Origin: Arthrobacter sp. AQ5-06
GTDB lineage: Bacteria; Actinomycetota; Actinomycetes; Actinomycetales; Micrococcaceae
Direction: 5' to 3'
DNA: 64,000 nt
NCBI RefSeq assembly: GCF_003287955.1
Contig: NZ_QMKP01000016.1
Location: 18,887 to 82,886, forward strand
A program made the position numbers and the translations under genes. The notes below the pieces were generated by a model. It had not been told where the DNA came from. It saw only the letters and a list, made by a program, of their open reading frames with translations, and ran no database searches. This document shows positions 8,969 through 20,195 of this stretch, piece after piece (within the stretch, counting starts at the first letter, position 1; each line of letters begins with the position of its first letter).

Positions 8969-11900
8969 ATGGAAAACGAACAAGCACCAGCCGTTAATGA
9001 TGAAGCCGCCGTCGAGGCTGCGGAAGCGCCCAAGAAGGCCACTCGGACGCGTCGGAAGGCAGCGCCGAAGGCCGCAGAGACCGCACCAGTGACTGACGCC
9101 GCCGCCCAGGCTGAGCCTGCAGCAGACGCCGGGGTCCCGGCCGCTGAGGACGCCGCACCGGAACCTAAGGCGCCGGTTCGCCGGACCCGCGCACGTAAGA
9201 AGGTGGACACCGCCGAACCGTTGCCGGCTTTCGCTGTTGAAGCCGCGGAAGCACCTGCCGCCGCCATGGTTGCCGAGCCCGCCGCCGTGGAGGCTGACGC
9301 CATCGAACCCGCGGCCGAAGCCGCAGCCCCTGAGGCTGCCGCCGAGACCAAGCCTGTCCGCCGCCGCCGCGTTGCCACACGCAAAACCTCGGCCCCCGAC
9401 GTTGCTCCCGCGGCTGCAGAACAAGGAGCTCCTGAGGAGCAGGCAGCCCCTGAAGCTGCAGCAGCGCCGGCCCCGGAAGCGCAGGAAGTCGCTGCTGCGG
9501 AGGCCGCCGCGCCCGCAGCAACCGCCGTCGCCCCCGCCGACGCCGCCGCTCAGGCCGAAGAGCCACCTGCTGCTCAGCCTGCCAGCTCGTTCAGTTCACT
9601 GTTCCTCGAGCCGGTGTCCACCACGTCGGTGCTTTTCCAGGCCCCTGACCTCAGCACCGCGGTCCGACCCGCGCCGGCCGCCGCCGTGATTGAAGAGCCG
9701 GAAGAGGACGACGCCGAAGACGGCGACGCGGACGACGCCAACGGCCGCCGCCGGCGCCGCAGCCGTGGCCGCCGCGGGCGCAGCCGCACCGGCGAAAATG
9801 ACGCTGACGGCGATAACGAAGGCGACGACGGCGCAGCCGAAGAAACTGATGAGGAATCCGCTGGACAGGCCGATGAGGGCGTGACGTCCCGCCGTCGCCG
9901 CCGCCGCCGCCGCGGCGACCAGGACCTGGAGCTGACCGGGGGAGAGGGCGATGACCCGCCCAACACGGTGACCCGCGTCCGCGCGCCGCGCGCCCAGAGC
10001 GAAGCGCCGGTCAACAACCGCGTCACGTCCGTCAAGGGCTCCACCCGCCTCGAAGCCAAGAAGCAGCGCCGCCGCGAATCCCGCGACACCGGCCGCCGCC
10101 GCACCGTCATCACCGAGGCCGAGTTCCTGGCCCGCCGTGAATCAGTTGACCGGCAGATGATCGTCCGCCAGCGCGACGACAGAATCCAGATCGGCGTCCT
10201 CGAAGACGGCGTCCTGGCCGAGCACTTTGTCTCCAAGACCCAGCAGGACTCCCTGATTGGCAACGTCTACCTGGGCAAGGTGCAGAACGTCCTGCCGTCC
10301 ATGGAAGCGGCGTTTGTTGACATCGGACGCGGCCGCAACGCCGTCCTGTACGCCGGTGAAGTGAACTGGGAGGCCGTTAACCTCGAAGGCAAGCAGCGCC
10401 GGATCGAAAACGCGCTCAAGTCCGGCGATACCGTCCTGGTCCAGGTCACCAAGGATCCTGTGGGCCACAAGGGCGCACGCCTGACCAGCCAGATCTCCCT
10501 GCCCGGCCGCTACCTCGTGTACGTGCCCGGCGGCTCCATGACCGGCATCTCCCGTAAGCTGCCCGACGTCGAACGCAACCGTCTCAAGCGCATCCTCAAG
10601 GACCGCCTGCCCGAGCACGCCGGCGTCATCGTCCGCACCGCCGCCGAAGGAGCCTCGGAAGAGGAGCTCACGCACGACATCAACCGCCTGCGGGCGCAGT
10701 GGGAGGGCATCGAAAGCCAGTCCACATCCACCAAGATCCTCGCGCCGGAGCTTCTCTACGGCGAACCCGACCTCACCATCAAGGTGGTCCGTGATGTCTT
10801 CAACGAGGACTTCTCGAAGCTGATCGTCTCCGGTGAAGAGGCCTGGGACACTATCGAGGCCTACGTCACCTACGTTGCCCCGGACCTCGTGGGCCGCCTG
10901 GAAAAGTGGACCAAGGACCAGGACATCTTCGCCGCGTGGCGGATCGACGAGCAGATCCACAAGGCCCTGGAACGCAAGGTCTTCCTGCCTTCCGGCGGCT
11001 CGTTGGTCATCGACCGCACCGAAGCCATGACCGTGGTGGACGTCAACACCGGCAAGTTCACCGGCAGCGGCGGCAACCTCGAGGAAACCGTCACCAAGAA
11101 CAACCTCGAGGCAGCTGAAGAAGTGGTCCGGCAGCTCCGTCTCCGCGACATCGGCGGCATCATCGTCATCGACTTCATCGACATGGTCCTCGAATCCAAC
11201 CGCGACCTGGTCCTCCGCCGCATGGTGGAATGCCTGGGCCGGGACCGCACCAAGCATCAGGTGGCCGAAGTGACTTCCCTGGGCCTCGTGCAGATGACGC
11301 GCAAGCGGATGGGCACCGGGCTCCTGGAAGTCTTCGGGGAGCAGTGCGAAACCTGTGCAGGACGCGGAATCGTCACCCACAACGACCCCGTGGAACACCG
11401 CCGCGCCAACACCGTAGCCGCCGAGCACCACGTGCAGCGTGCGGATCACCGCCCTGACAGCCAGCGCACAGACAACCTGCGCAGCGACACGCAGCGCACC
11501 GACAGCCAGCGCCCGGACAGCCAGCCGGGTGGCCGCACTGACCGGAAGCGCCGCCGCGGACGCGGCGGCCAGCCGCTGGAATCGGCACCGGCAGCTCCGG
11601 TGCAGATCCACACGGTCCACCCGGAACCGAGTGACGCCGAGCGCCATGCCAAGGCGGAGGCCACGCGGGCAGCGCTTGCGAACATTGCGGCCGCAGCCCA
11701 CGCTGCGCACATGCACGACGACGAAGTGGCTCACGCGTCAGCCGCCGCGGGCCAGCTGCCCGCTGCGCCGGTGCAGGCTCCGGCTGAGCGGTCCGAGACG
11801 GACTCCAACGGCCGCCCGGCAGCTGTGCTGACGTTCGGCGGCGAGCAGGTGGTGCTGCCGTTCGTAGAGCACCACGAAGGCCATCCGCACGCACCTGCCC

Positions 11901-12289
11901 TGACACTTGACCGCCTCGCGGAGGCCTTCGCCCACCTTGGCGAGCCAGCCCCTGTAGCGGAAAGCAAGCCGTTGGCAGTCCAGGCAACTGAAAGCCAGCC
12001 GGCCGAACCTGCCCGTCAGCAGCAGCCTGCCGTGGCGGAGAAGGACTACTCAGACCACACCGAGCAGCCCCGCGCCCGCCGTCCGCGGCGTAACCGGAGT
12101 GCCAGCCGTGCCCAGGGCGCAGCCAACGCCACGTCCGTGGAGCATCACGAAGCCGTTCCGGTGGCTGCCGCTGGACACACGCATGCCGCCAAGGCCCCGG
12201 AGCCCGTCAAGGCTCCTATGGCTGACAAGCCGGCGGTCACCAATGCGCCTATCATCCTGGGCGTAGGGGTTCCAGCCTCGGAGCTCTGA
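8969..12289 (+). CDS. rne: ribonuclease E/G family endoribonuclease
   Basis: An 1106-residue RNase that cleaves mRNA and rRNA precursors. Residues 1 to about 380 are Ala/Glu/Pro-rich with basic clusters (runs of Arg near 9890-9915) and look disordered. The core follows: an S1 domain (NVYLGKVQNVLPSMEAAFVD), the DNase I-like catalytic part with DVNTGKFTG and DFIDM, and a Zn-link CETCAGRG. A second disordered tail of about 300 residues ends the protein. The catalytic core flanked by long disordered arms matches actinobacterial RNase E. The ATG at 8969 is chosen where the Ala/Glu-rich protein begins, with GGAG at 8954-8957. Confidence 0.93.
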   Translation: MENEQAPAVNDEAAVEAAEAPKKATRTRRKAAPKAAETAPVTDAAAQAEPAADAGVPAAEDAAPEPKAPVRRTRARKKVDTAEPLPAFAVEAAEAPAAAMVAEPAAVEADAIEPAAEAAAPEAAAETKPVRRRRVATRKTSAPDVAPAAAEQGAPEEQAAPEAAAAPAPEAQEVAAAEAAAPAATAVAPADAAAQAEEPPAAQPASSFSSLFLEPVSTTSVLFQAPDLSTAVRPAPAAAVIEEPEEDDAEDGDADDANGRRRRRSRGRRGRSRTGENDADGDNEGDDGAAEETDEESAGQADEGVTSRRRRRRRRGDQDLELTGGEGDDPPNTVTRVRAPRAQSEAPVNNRVTSVKGSTRLEAKKQRRRESRDTGRRRTVITEAEFLARRESVDRQMIVRQRDDRIQIGVLEDGVLAEHFVSKTQQDSLIGNVYLGKVQNVLPSMEAAFVDIGRGRNAVLYAGEVNWEAVNLEGKQRRIENALKSGDTVLVQVTKDPVGHKGARLTSQISLPGRYLVYVPGGSMTGISRKLPDVERNRLKRILKDRLPEHAGVIVRTAAEGASEEELTHDINRLRAQWEGIESQSTSTKILAPELLYGEPDLTIKVVRDVFNEDFSKLIVSGEEAWDTIEAYVTYVAPDLVGRLEKWTKDQDIFAAWRIDEQIHKALERKVFLPSGGSLVIDRTEAMTVVDVNTGKFTGSGGNLEETVTKNNLEAAEEVVRQLRLRDIGGIIVIDFIDMVLESNRDLVLRRMVECLGRDRTKHQVAEVTSLGLVQMTRKRMGTGLLEVFGEQCETCAGRGIVTHNDPVEHRRANTVAAEHHVQRADHRPDSQRTDNLRSDTQRTDSQRPDSQPGGRTDRKRRRGRGGQPLESAPAAPVQIHTVHPEPSDAERHAKAEATRAALANIAAAAHAAHMHDDEVAHASAAAGQLPAAPVQAPAERSETDSNGRPAAVLTFGGEQVVLPFVEHHEGHPHAPALTLDRLAEAFAHLGEPAPVAESKPLAVQATESQPAEPARQQQPAVAEKDYSDHTEQPRARRPRRNRSASRAQGAANATSVEHHEAVPVAAAGHTHAAKAPEPVKAPMADKPAVTNAPIILGVGVPASEL

Positions 12290-12318
12290 CCAAACAGTAG
12301 GGCAAGCCAATACAGCGG

Positions 12319-12351
12319 CGCCCGGACGCGATCACAGGCCGCGTCCGGGCG
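12319..12351 (+). terminator. GC-rich hairpin after rne
   Basis: CGCCCGGACGCG (12319-12330) and CGCGTCCGGGCG (12340-12351) form a 12-bp stem around a 9-nt loop, starting 30 nt after the rne stop. There is no T-run, so it is a probable transcript end or 3' stabilising structure rather than a classical intrinsic terminator. Confidence 0.6.
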
Positions 12352-12387
12352 TCCGGCGTTAAGTCCCGAGGAACGCTAGGCTGGTGA

Positions 12388-12470
12388 CTGACACGGGGTG
12401 CCGCGCAGAGAGCCGGCTGAGATCCACACCCGTTGAACCTGTCCGGTTAGCACCGGCGAAGGGATGTCTC
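12388..12470 (+). promoter_or_regulatory. TPP riboswitch (thi-box)
   Basis: The conserved thi-box elements occur in order: ACGGGGTGCC, GGCTGAGAT, CCGTTGAACCTG, CCGGTTAG, ACCGGCGAAGGGA. A GACA/TGTC closing stem can form from 12388. The purine stretch GAAGGGA at 12458-12464 is both the 3' edge of the aptamer and the likely ribosome site for the next gene. Thiamine pyrophosphate binding should therefore block translation directly. No terminator hairpin is visible. Confidence 0.93.
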
Positions 12471-12472
12471 CT

Positions 12473-14062
12473 TTGGCTTCAACTTCTGTCCTTCCTCCTG
12501 CAACGCCCGCGGCGGCTCTGCCGGAAACCTCAGCAACCCCCGCTGACGCCCGGCCTGCACTAGGCCGCTCTTCTGCGGTCCAGGTGCTGCGTGACGTCCC
12601 CCGTGTGCTGTCCATTGCCGGATCGGATCCCTCAGGCGGCGCGGGCGTCCAGGCCGACCTCAAAAGCATTGCGGCTCTTGGCGGCTACGGCATGGCGGCC
12701 ATCACCGCCCTGACAGTCCAAAACACGCAGGGGGTCCAGGCGGTTCACGTCCCGCCGGCGACCTTCCTGGGCCAGCAGCTCGATGCCATCAGCGACGACA
12801 TCACCATCGATGCGGTCAAGATCGGCATGCTGGGCGACGCTGCGGTGATTGGCGTGGTCCGGGACTGGCTGGAAAGGGTGCGTCCCGCCGTCGTCGTTCT
12901 TGATCCTGTGATGGTGGCCACCAGCGGAGACCGGCTGCTGCAGGACTCTGCCGAGGCAGCCCTGCGGGGGCTGCTCCCGCTCGCGGACCTGATCACCCCC
13001 AACCTGGCCGAACTGGCCATCCTGGTGGGGGAGCCGCAGGCGCGGGATTGGCCTGATGCGCTCGGGCAAGGGCAGCGGTTGTCCGCCGCGACCGGCGCCA
13101 CCGTCCTGGTCAAGGGCGGCCATCTCGACGGCGGTGCGTGCCCGGATGCCCTGGTCAACGCCGCCGGGCTGCTCGCCCAGGAGGTGGTGGAAGTGAGCGG
13201 GGACAGGATCCCCACCCGCAACAGTCACGGCACCGGCTGCTCGCTGTCGTCGGCCATGGCTACGGCTCAGGCCAGGCTGGGGGACTGGGAGGCCGCACTG
13301 CGGAAAGTTAAGCCTTGGCTGGTTGGCGCGCTGCAGGCCGCTGACCAACTCGAAGTGGGTGCGGGACACGGACCCATCAACCACTTCCACCACATGCAAC
13401 AGATTCCGGCAGCCGGTGAATTCGCACAGACATTGCGGCGGGCGTCGGCGCCGGATCTTGAGGCCATCTACGGGCTGGATTTCATCCGTGACCTGGCGGC
13501 GGGCACGTTGGCTGAAGAACAGTTCGCCTATTACCTCGCCCAGGACGCCATCTACCTCAACGGCTATTCGCGTGTCCTTGCCCGGGCCAGTGCGCTGGCG
13601 CCCACGGAAGCCGCCCAGCTGTTCTGGGCAAAGTCGGCCCGGCAATGCCTTGAGGTCGAATCTGAACTGCACCGCACGTGGCTGAGCACCAGGACCGTGG
13701 AGTCCGTCCTTGGACCTGTGACCAAGTCCTATGTGGACCACCTGCTGGCCGCCTCGGCCTCCGGCAGCTACGCGGTCCTGGTGGCGGCGGTGCTGCCGTG
13801 CTTCTGGCTCTACGCCGAGGTGGGACAGACCCTCCACACGGAGTTCCTGGCAGCTGGTGCACCGGCGGCACATCCCTACGCTGACTGGCTGCGGGCCTAT
13901 GCTGACGAGGACTTCGCGCAGGCCACCCGCGAGGCGATCGCCTTGGCTGACGACGCCGGACGGAGTTCATCCGCGCATGAACGGGCGGCGATGCTGCTGG
14001 CTTTCAGGCAGTCGTGCCGGTTCGAAGTGGAATTCTTCGACGCGCCGCGAATTCACGCCTGA
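12473..14062 (+). CDS. thiD: ThiD-TenA fusion: HMP/HMP-P kinase with aminopyrimidine aminohydrolase domain
   Basis: A 529-residue two-domain protein of thiamine synthesis and salvage. The N-terminal ribokinase-fold domain (about 40-300) has SIAGSDPSGGAGVQADLK and the anion-hole NSHGTGCSLSSA, and phosphorylates hydroxymethylpyrimidine and its phosphate. The C-terminal TenA domain (about 310-525) has the catalytic Cys in AVLPCFWLY. The TTG at 12473 is 8 nt from the riboswitch GAAGGGA. An in-frame ATG at 12464 overlaps that site and is a poorer start, although annotation software may choose it. Domain order ThiD-TenA is known in actinobacteria. Confidence 0.92.
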   Translation: MASTSVLPPATPAAALPETSATPADARPALGRSSAVQVLRDVPRVLSIAGSDPSGGAGVQADLKSIAALGGYGMAAITALTVQNTQGVQAVHVPPATFLGQQLDAISDDITIDAVKIGMLGDAAVIGVVRDWLERVRPAVVVLDPVMVATSGDRLLQDSAEAALRGLLPLADLITPNLAELAILVGEPQARDWPDALGQGQRLSAATGATVLVKGGHLDGGACPDALVNAAGLLAQEVVEVSGDRIPTRNSHGTGCSLSSAMATAQARLGDWEAALRKVKPWLVGALQAADQLEVGAGHGPINHFHHMQQIPAAGEFAQTLRRASAPDLEAIYGLDFIRDLAAGTLAEEQFAYYLAQDAIYLNGYSRVLARASALAPTEAAQLFWAKSARQCLEVESELHRTWLSTRTVESVLGPVTKSYVDHLLAASASGSYAVLVAAVLPCFWLYAEVGQTLHTEFLAAGAPAAHPYADWLRAYADEDFAQATREAIALADDAGRSSSAHERAAMLLAFRQSCRFEVEFFDAPRIHA

Positions 14063-14171
14063 CAGTTTGCGGCCCTTGCGGCCTGTACGATAGTCAGGCA
14101 CGGTTTTGGATTGTCAGTGCAGTACCTGCTTGTGGGTCCTATCACAGACAACCGGCCGTAACCAGCCTCAT

Positions 14172-14201
14172 TTGCGGCCGAAGGCAAAATTAGCGTATTC
14201 T
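14172..14201 (+). promoter_or_regulatory. candidate promoter of rplU-rpmA
   Basis: TTGCGG (14172-14177) and TATTCT (14196-14201) are spaced by 18 nt in the 272-bp gap before rplU. The resulting leader would be about 130 nt. The gap 14063-14334 shows no gene. The leader could bind ribosomal protein, but I see no clear conserved fold. Confidence 0.45.
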
Positions 14202-14334
14202 AGATCTTCGGTGCTTACGCCAACACTTGGGTTACGACCCCACGGCGTTGAGGCACAGCGAGAGCCCAGCCAATTATGGAAACGGGTTCAGCACGCAAAT
14301 TTAGTAATAAACGTCGAGAGAAGTGAGTTCCCAA

Positions 14335-14643
14335 GTGGTGTACGCGATTGTCCGCGCAGGCGGCCGCCAAGAGAAGGTTTCCGTTGGAGACTTCGTTACC
14401 CTGAACCGCGTCCCCGGTGGAGCCGGCAGCACCTTTGAGTTGCCCGCACTGCTCCTGGTAGACGGTGACAAAGTCACCTCTGCTGCTGCGGACCTGGCCA
14501 AGGTAACGGTTACGGCTGAGATCCTCGAAGACCTCCGTGGTCCGAAGATCGTCATCCAGAAGTTCAAGAACAAGACCGGTTACAAGAAGCGCCAGGGTCA
14601 CCGTCAGGAATTGACCAAGGTCAAGATCACGGGTATCAAGTAA
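14335..14643 (+). CDS. rplU: 50S ribosomal protein L21
   Basis: A 102-residue ribosomal protein with the family start [18 protein letters not shown] and the basic C-terminus [14 protein letters not shown]. The GTG at 14335 is chosen to match the usual length; a GTG at 14323 would add four residues and sits inside the purine-rich GAGAGAAG stretch. It is followed 61 nt later by rpmA, the standard pair. Confidence 0.96.
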   Translation: MVYAIVRAGGRQEKVSVGDFVTLNRVPGGAGSTFELPALLLVDGDKVTSAAADLAKVTVTAEILEDLRGPKIVIQKFKNKTGYKKRQGHRQELTKVKITGIK

Positions 14644-14704
14644 CTCTTCGTTACTGTTCAGGTTCTTCAGCAGATTCCCCAGAATTTAAAGGCAGGCATT
14701 TCAA

Positions 14705-14968
14705 ATGGCACATAAAAAAGGCGCGAGTTCCACTCGCAACGGTCGTGACTCCAACGCCCAGTACCTCGGCGTCAAGCGCTTCGGCGGCCAGGTAGTTTCC
14801 GCAGGCGAGATCATCGTCCGCCAGCGTGGCACCCACTTCCACCCGGGCGCCGGCGTTGGCCGTGGCGGCGACGACACACTGTTCGCACTGGCCCCGGGAG
14901 CCGTCGAGTTCGGCACCCGCCGCGGTCGCCGCGTTGTCAACATCGTTGCTGCTGCAGCTGCAGAGTAA
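14705..14968 (+). CDS. rpmA: 50S ribosomal protein L27
   Basis: An 87-residue protein starting [19 protein letters not shown], the mature-type L27 N-terminus that reaches the peptidyl transferase centre. [20 protein letters not shown] is typical of the middle. It forms the usual rplU-rpmA-obgE cluster, but a terminator follows directly. Confidence 0.97.
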   Translation: MAHKKGASSTRNGRDSNAQYLGVKRFGGQVVSAGEIIVRQRGTHFHPGAGVGRGGDDTLFALAPGAVEFGTRRGRRVVNIVAAAAAE

Positions 14969-14985
14969 CAAATAGTTCTGAAGCG

Positions 14986-15021
14986 GTGGAGCGGGCCATT
15001 TGGTCCGCTCCACTGTTCTTT
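14986..15021 (+). terminator. intrinsic terminator after rpmA
   Basis: GTGGAGCGGGCC (14986-14997) pairs with GGTCCGCTCCAC (15002-15013) and is followed by TGTTCTTTT. It should end most rplU-rpmA transcripts. A TACAAT box at 15031-15036 may then start a separate obgE transcript. Confidence 0.75.
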
Positions 15022-15024
15022 TAA

Positions 15025-16674
<1,650 letters not shown>

Positions 16675-16684
16675 GACGGCCGAA

Positions 16685-17833
16685 ATGACTGAAAACTCCG
16701 CAGTAGTCATCGAGGAACCGAAGGACGACCGCAGTGTGCTCGCCCGGGCCCGCAGGATCGTTGTCAAGGTAGGGTCGTCGTCGCTGACCAGCCTCAAGGG
16801 CGGCATCTCGGAAGAGTCCCTGACAGCCCTCTCAGATGTCCTGGCCGCCAAACATAACGCCGGCACGGAAATTATCCTGGTTTCCTCGGGGGCCATCTCG
16901 GCAGGCCTTGCACCCCTCGGTCTGGTGAAGCGTCCGCGTGACCTCGCGACCCAGCAGGCCGCCGCCAGCGTGGGCCAGGGCCTGCTTATGGCGCGCTACA
17001 CGCACGCGTTCGGGGCCCACGGCGTCACCGTCAGCCAAGTGCTGCTGACGGCAGATGACCTCATGCGTCGCAGCCATCACGCGAACGCGTTCCGTGCACT
17101 GAACCGCCTCCTCAACCTCGGCGTGGTGCCGGTGGTCAATGAAAACGACACGGTCGCCACGCACAAAATCCGTTTCGGCGACAACGACAGGCTCTCAGCG
17201 CTCGTGGCCCATCTGGTCCGCGCCGACGCCCTGATCCTGCTGTCTGACGTCGACTCGCTGTACGATGGCCCGCCCGCCAAGGGTGCCAAGCGCATTCCGC
17301 AGGTGGACGGCCCGGAAGATCTTGAGGCAGTGACCATCGGGAAGCCGGGCAAGGCAGGCGTAGGCACCGGCGGAATGCAGACTAAAGTCGAGGCTGCCAC
17401 CATGGCCGCCGATTCCGGCATCCCGGCGCTGGTCACCTCCACCGCCAACGCCGCAGCCGCACTGGCCGGTGAGGACGTGGGGACGTGGTTCACCGTCAAC
17501 AGCGGCCGTAAGTCCGTGCGGATGATGTGGCTCGCCCACCTGGCGCATGTTCAGGGCCGGCTCTTTCTTGACGACGGCGCCGTGCATGCCGTGCGGGACA
17601 ATCACACCTCGCTGCTCCCAGCCGGAATTTCATCGGTGGACGGCACCTTCGAAGCCGGGGACGCCGTCGAGATGGTGGCTGGTGACGGTACCGTCATCGC
17701 GCGCGGTTTGGTTAATTACTCTGCCGCTGAGCTTCCCCAGATGCTGGGCCGCTCCACGGTGGAACTGGGCGAGTCCCTGGGCCGCGGATTCGACCGTGAG
17801 GTTGTCCATGTGGACGACCTGGTTCTGGTCTGA
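16685..17833 (+). CDS. proB: glutamate 5-kinase
   Basis: This enzyme catalyses the first step of proline synthesis, phosphorylating glutamate. It is 382 residues with an amino-acid-kinase domain (RRIVVKVGSSSLTS, VSSGAISAGL, VNENDTVAT, GTGGMQTKVEAA) and a C-terminal PUA domain from about residue 285. Two starts are possible: ATG 16664, overlapping the obgE stop, and ATG 16685, 10 nt after it with GGTGAG at a good distance. I prefer the latter. It belongs to the obgE-proB-proA run. Confidence 0.95.
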   Translation: MTENSAVVIEEPKDDRSVLARARRIVVKVGSSSLTSLKGGISEESLTALSDVLAAKHNAGTEIILVSSGAISAGLAPLGLVKRPRDLATQQAAASVGQGLLMARYTHAFGAHGVTVSQVLLTADDLMRRSHHANAFRALNRLLNLGVVPVVNENDTVATHKIRFGDNDRLSALVAHLVRADALILLSDVDSLYDGPPAKGAKRIPQVDGPEDLEAVTIGKPGKAGVGTGGMQTKVEAATMAADSGIPALVTSTANAAAALAGEDVGTWFTVNSGRKSVRMMWLAHLAHVQGRLFLDDGAVHAVRDNHTSLLPAGISSVDGTFEAGDAVEMVAGDGTVIARGLVNYSAAELPQMLGRSTVELGESLGRGFDREVVHVDDLVLV

Positions 17834-17859
17834 GCGGTCCGCTCGCCTAGACTTGAAGG

Positions 17860-19212
17860 ATGACTGAGGCACTGATTTCCCACGCCACTGGCAATTCCCA
17901 CGACTCGACAGCGGTTCCTTCCGGGCCGGAACAGGGGAGTACCCCCACTCCGGCGGAGGTTGAGGCAGCCGTCCACGCCATCGCTGACCGCTCACGCCAG
18001 GCATCCCGCCAGATGGCCGGGGCCAACCGAGCCTGGAAGGACAGTGGCCTCCGGGCCATCGGTACTGCACTGCTGGACCGGAAGGACTTCATTTTGTCCG
18101 CCAACGCCAAGGATGTTGCGGCCGGCAAAGCCAACGGCACGTCGGCGGCGCTGTTGGACCGCCTCACCTTGACCGAAAGCCGGATCGACGGACTCGTGGC
18201 GTCACTGGAGAACCTGGCCAGCCTGCCGGATCCGGTAGGAAACGTGGTCCGCGGCCAGACCCTCCCCAATGGGCTGCGCCTGCGCCAGATCAACGTGCCC
18301 ATGGGAGTGGTGGCCGCCATTTACGAGGCCCGTCCCAACGTCACGGTAGACATTGCCGGTCTTGGCCTCAAGAGCGGGAACGCCGTCATCCTCCGCGGCG
18401 GTACTGCTGCCGCCTTCACCAACGAAGCACTGGTCCAGATCCTCCGCGAAGCCCTGGACTCCGTCGGGCTGCCGGCGGACGCCGTTCAGACTGTGGACCA
18501 GTACGGCCGTGAAGGTGCGAATGCGCTGATGCGGGCGCGCGGCCGCGTTGATGTCCTGATTCCGCGCGGCGGCCGGGACCTGATCCAGTCCGTGGTGCTG
18601 AACGCCGCCGTGCCTGTCATCGAGACCGGCGAGGGCAATGTGCATATTTTCATCGACGAATCTGCCAGCGAGGACATGGCGGTGCAGATCCTGCTGAACG
18701 CCAAGACCCAGCGGCCCAGTGTCTGCAACACCGTGGAGACCCTGCTGGTCCATTCTCGGGCCACGGTGCTGCCCGCCGTCGCCGCCGCGCTGCGCGGTGC
18801 CGGCGTCACTCTCCACGCCGACGAGCGCATCCGCGCTGCCCTGCCTTCATCCATTGAGTCCGAGCCGGCAACGGATGAGGACTGGGCAACCGAGTATATG
18901 GACCTGGACCTCGCCGTGGCCATGGTGGACAGCCTGGATGACGCCGTCAAGCACATCCGGACCTGGTCTACCGGCCACACCGAAGCAATCCTCACCAATG
19001 ACCTCGCCAACGCGGAACGGTTCATCGCCGAGGTTGACTCTGCCGCGGTCATCGTCAATGCGTCCACGCGCTTTACCGACGGCGGCGAGCTGGGCCTGGG
19101 TGCCGAGGTTGGCATTTCCACGCAGAAGCTTCATGCCCGCGGCCCGATGGGCTTGACTGAGCTCACCACCACTAAGTGGATCGTGCAGGGCGAGGGCCAG
19201 GTCCGCGGGTAG
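17860..19212 (+). CDS. proA: glutamate-5-semialdehyde dehydrogenase (gamma-glutamyl phosphate reductase)
   Basis: This 450-residue NADPH-dependent enzyme reduces the unstable ProB product. The aldehyde-dehydrogenase fold shows NVPMGVVAAIYEARPNVT, ILRGGTAAA, IPRGGRDLI and the catalytic Cys region PSVCNTVETLLVH. An N-terminal extension of about 30 residues precedes the usual start. It lies 26 nt after proB. Confidence 0.96.
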   Translation: MTEALISHATGNSHDSTAVPSGPEQGSTPTPAEVEAAVHAIADRSRQASRQMAGANRAWKDSGLRAIGTALLDRKDFILSANAKDVAAGKANGTSAALLDRLTLTESRIDGLVASLENLASLPDPVGNVVRGQTLPNGLRLRQINVPMGVVAAIYEARPNVTVDIAGLGLKSGNAVILRGGTAAAFTNEALVQILREALDSVGLPADAVQTVDQYGREGANALMRARGRVDVLIPRGGRDLIQSVVLNAAVPVIETGEGNVHIFIDESASEDMAVQILLNAKTQRPSVCNTVETLLVHSRATVLPAVAAALRGAGVTLHADERIRAALPSSIESEPATDEDWATEYMDLDLAVAMVDSLDDAVKHIRTWSTGHTEAILTNDLANAERFIAEVDSAAVIVNASTRFTDGGELGLGAEVGISTQKLHARGPMGLTELTTTKWIVQGEGQVRG

Positions 19213-19287
19213 CAACGCGGTATTGTAGACAGAAGTCCGGAACAGCGGGACAATCCGCTGCCACATCCTTGAACCTTAGGGGAGAAA

Positions 19288-19518
19288 ATGCTGCTCCAGC
19301 AGATCGCCATGACCGTCGCCGAAGGCGGAGAACACGAACCCGCCCCTCTGTGGGCTGAGCCGTGGGTCTTCGGCGTATCCATTTTTGCCATCCTGCTGGT
19401 GTTGATGTTCGTGACGTGGTCCTACTCCAACCTGGGCAACCGGCACACCGTAGCGGAAGAGCACGCCGATCCGCACCGCCAGCACCCCAACAAGCACGAC
19501 CACGGCCAAGGTCACTGA
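19288..19518 (+). CDS. small single-helix membrane protein, unknown function
   Basis: A 76-residue protein with a strong GGGGAG ribosome site 4 nt before the ATG. One transmembrane helix is clear ([19 protein letters not shown]), followed by a His-rich hydrophilic tail rich in His, Asp and Gln ([11 protein letters not shown]). The tail could bind metal, but that is only a composition argument. It sits between proA and nadD, a position that seems conserved in related genomes from memory. Confidence 0.8.
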   Translation: MLLQQIAMTVAEGGEHEPAPLWAEPWVFGVSIFAILLVLMFVTWSYSNLGNRHTVAEEHADPHRQHPNKHDHGQGH

Positions 19519-19570
19519 CATTTCCCGTGTTCTGCACCGTGACGGTGCGCAAAGGCGGCTGCGGCTGGGC

Positions 19571-20188
19571 GTGATGGGCGGGACGTTTGATCCCATCCAC
19601 CACGGCCACCTTGTTGCAGCCAGCGAAGTGGCTGCCAAGTTCGGCCTGGATGAAGTCGTTTTTGTCCCCACCGGACAGCCGTGGCAAAAGTCGCACAAGC
19701 AGGTCAGCGAGCCTGAGCACCGCTACCTCATGACGGTGATCGCCACGGCATCGAACCCTCGCTTCACCGTCAGCAGGGTGGATGTTGACCGGCCCGGTCC
19801 CACATATACCATTGATACCTTGCGGGATCTCCGGACCCAGCGTCCGGATGCGGATCTGTTCTTCATTACCGGTGCGGATGCACTGGCGCAGATTCTGTCC
19901 TGGAAGGACATCGACGAGCTGTGGTCCTTGGCCCATTTTGTCGGCGTAACACGGCCGGGACATGTGCTTGACGGCATGGGCCGCAAAGACGTCAGCCTCC
20001 TCGAGGTGCCCGCCATGGCCATCTCGTCCACGGACTGTCGTGCCCGCGTAGCCAAGAACAACCCCGTCTGGTACCTCGTGCCGGACGGAGTGGTCCAATA
20101 CATCGCCAAATATGGTCTGTACGCCGAGGGAGCAGATCCCCAGGATGTCAGAATTACCGAAACAGACGAGCCAGCCAGTACTGAATGA
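19571..20188 (+). CDS. nadD: nicotinate-nucleotide adenylyltransferase
   Basis: This enzyme makes nicotinate adenine dinucleotide in NAD synthesis. Its 205 residues include the nucleotidyltransferase loop [12 protein letters not shown] at the N-terminus and ISSTDCR at the C-terminal side. The GTG at 19571 (ATG 19574 next) starts right at the catalytic loop. The frame stays open upstream to 19520 and could supply the residues RRLRLG that often precede it, but no standard start codon is there. Confidence 0.94.
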   Translation: MMGGTFDPIHHGHLVAASEVAAKFGLDEVVFVPTGQPWQKSHKQVSEPEHRYLMTVIATASNPRFTVSRVDVDRPGPTYTIDTLRDLRTQRPDADLFFITGADALAQILSWKDIDELWSLAHFVGVTRPGHVLDGMGRKDVSLLEVPAMAISSTDCRARVAKNNPVWYLVPDGVVQYIAKYGLYAEGADPQDVRITETDEPASTE

Positions 20189-20195
20189 GTCCTCA

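Noticed and set aside
10142..11734. Long minus-strand open frame (530 codons) opposite rne
   Set aside because: It mirrors the codon bias of rne, has no ribosome site and no recognisable protein. The same holds for the long antisense frames over ileS, nrdE, obgE and thiD.
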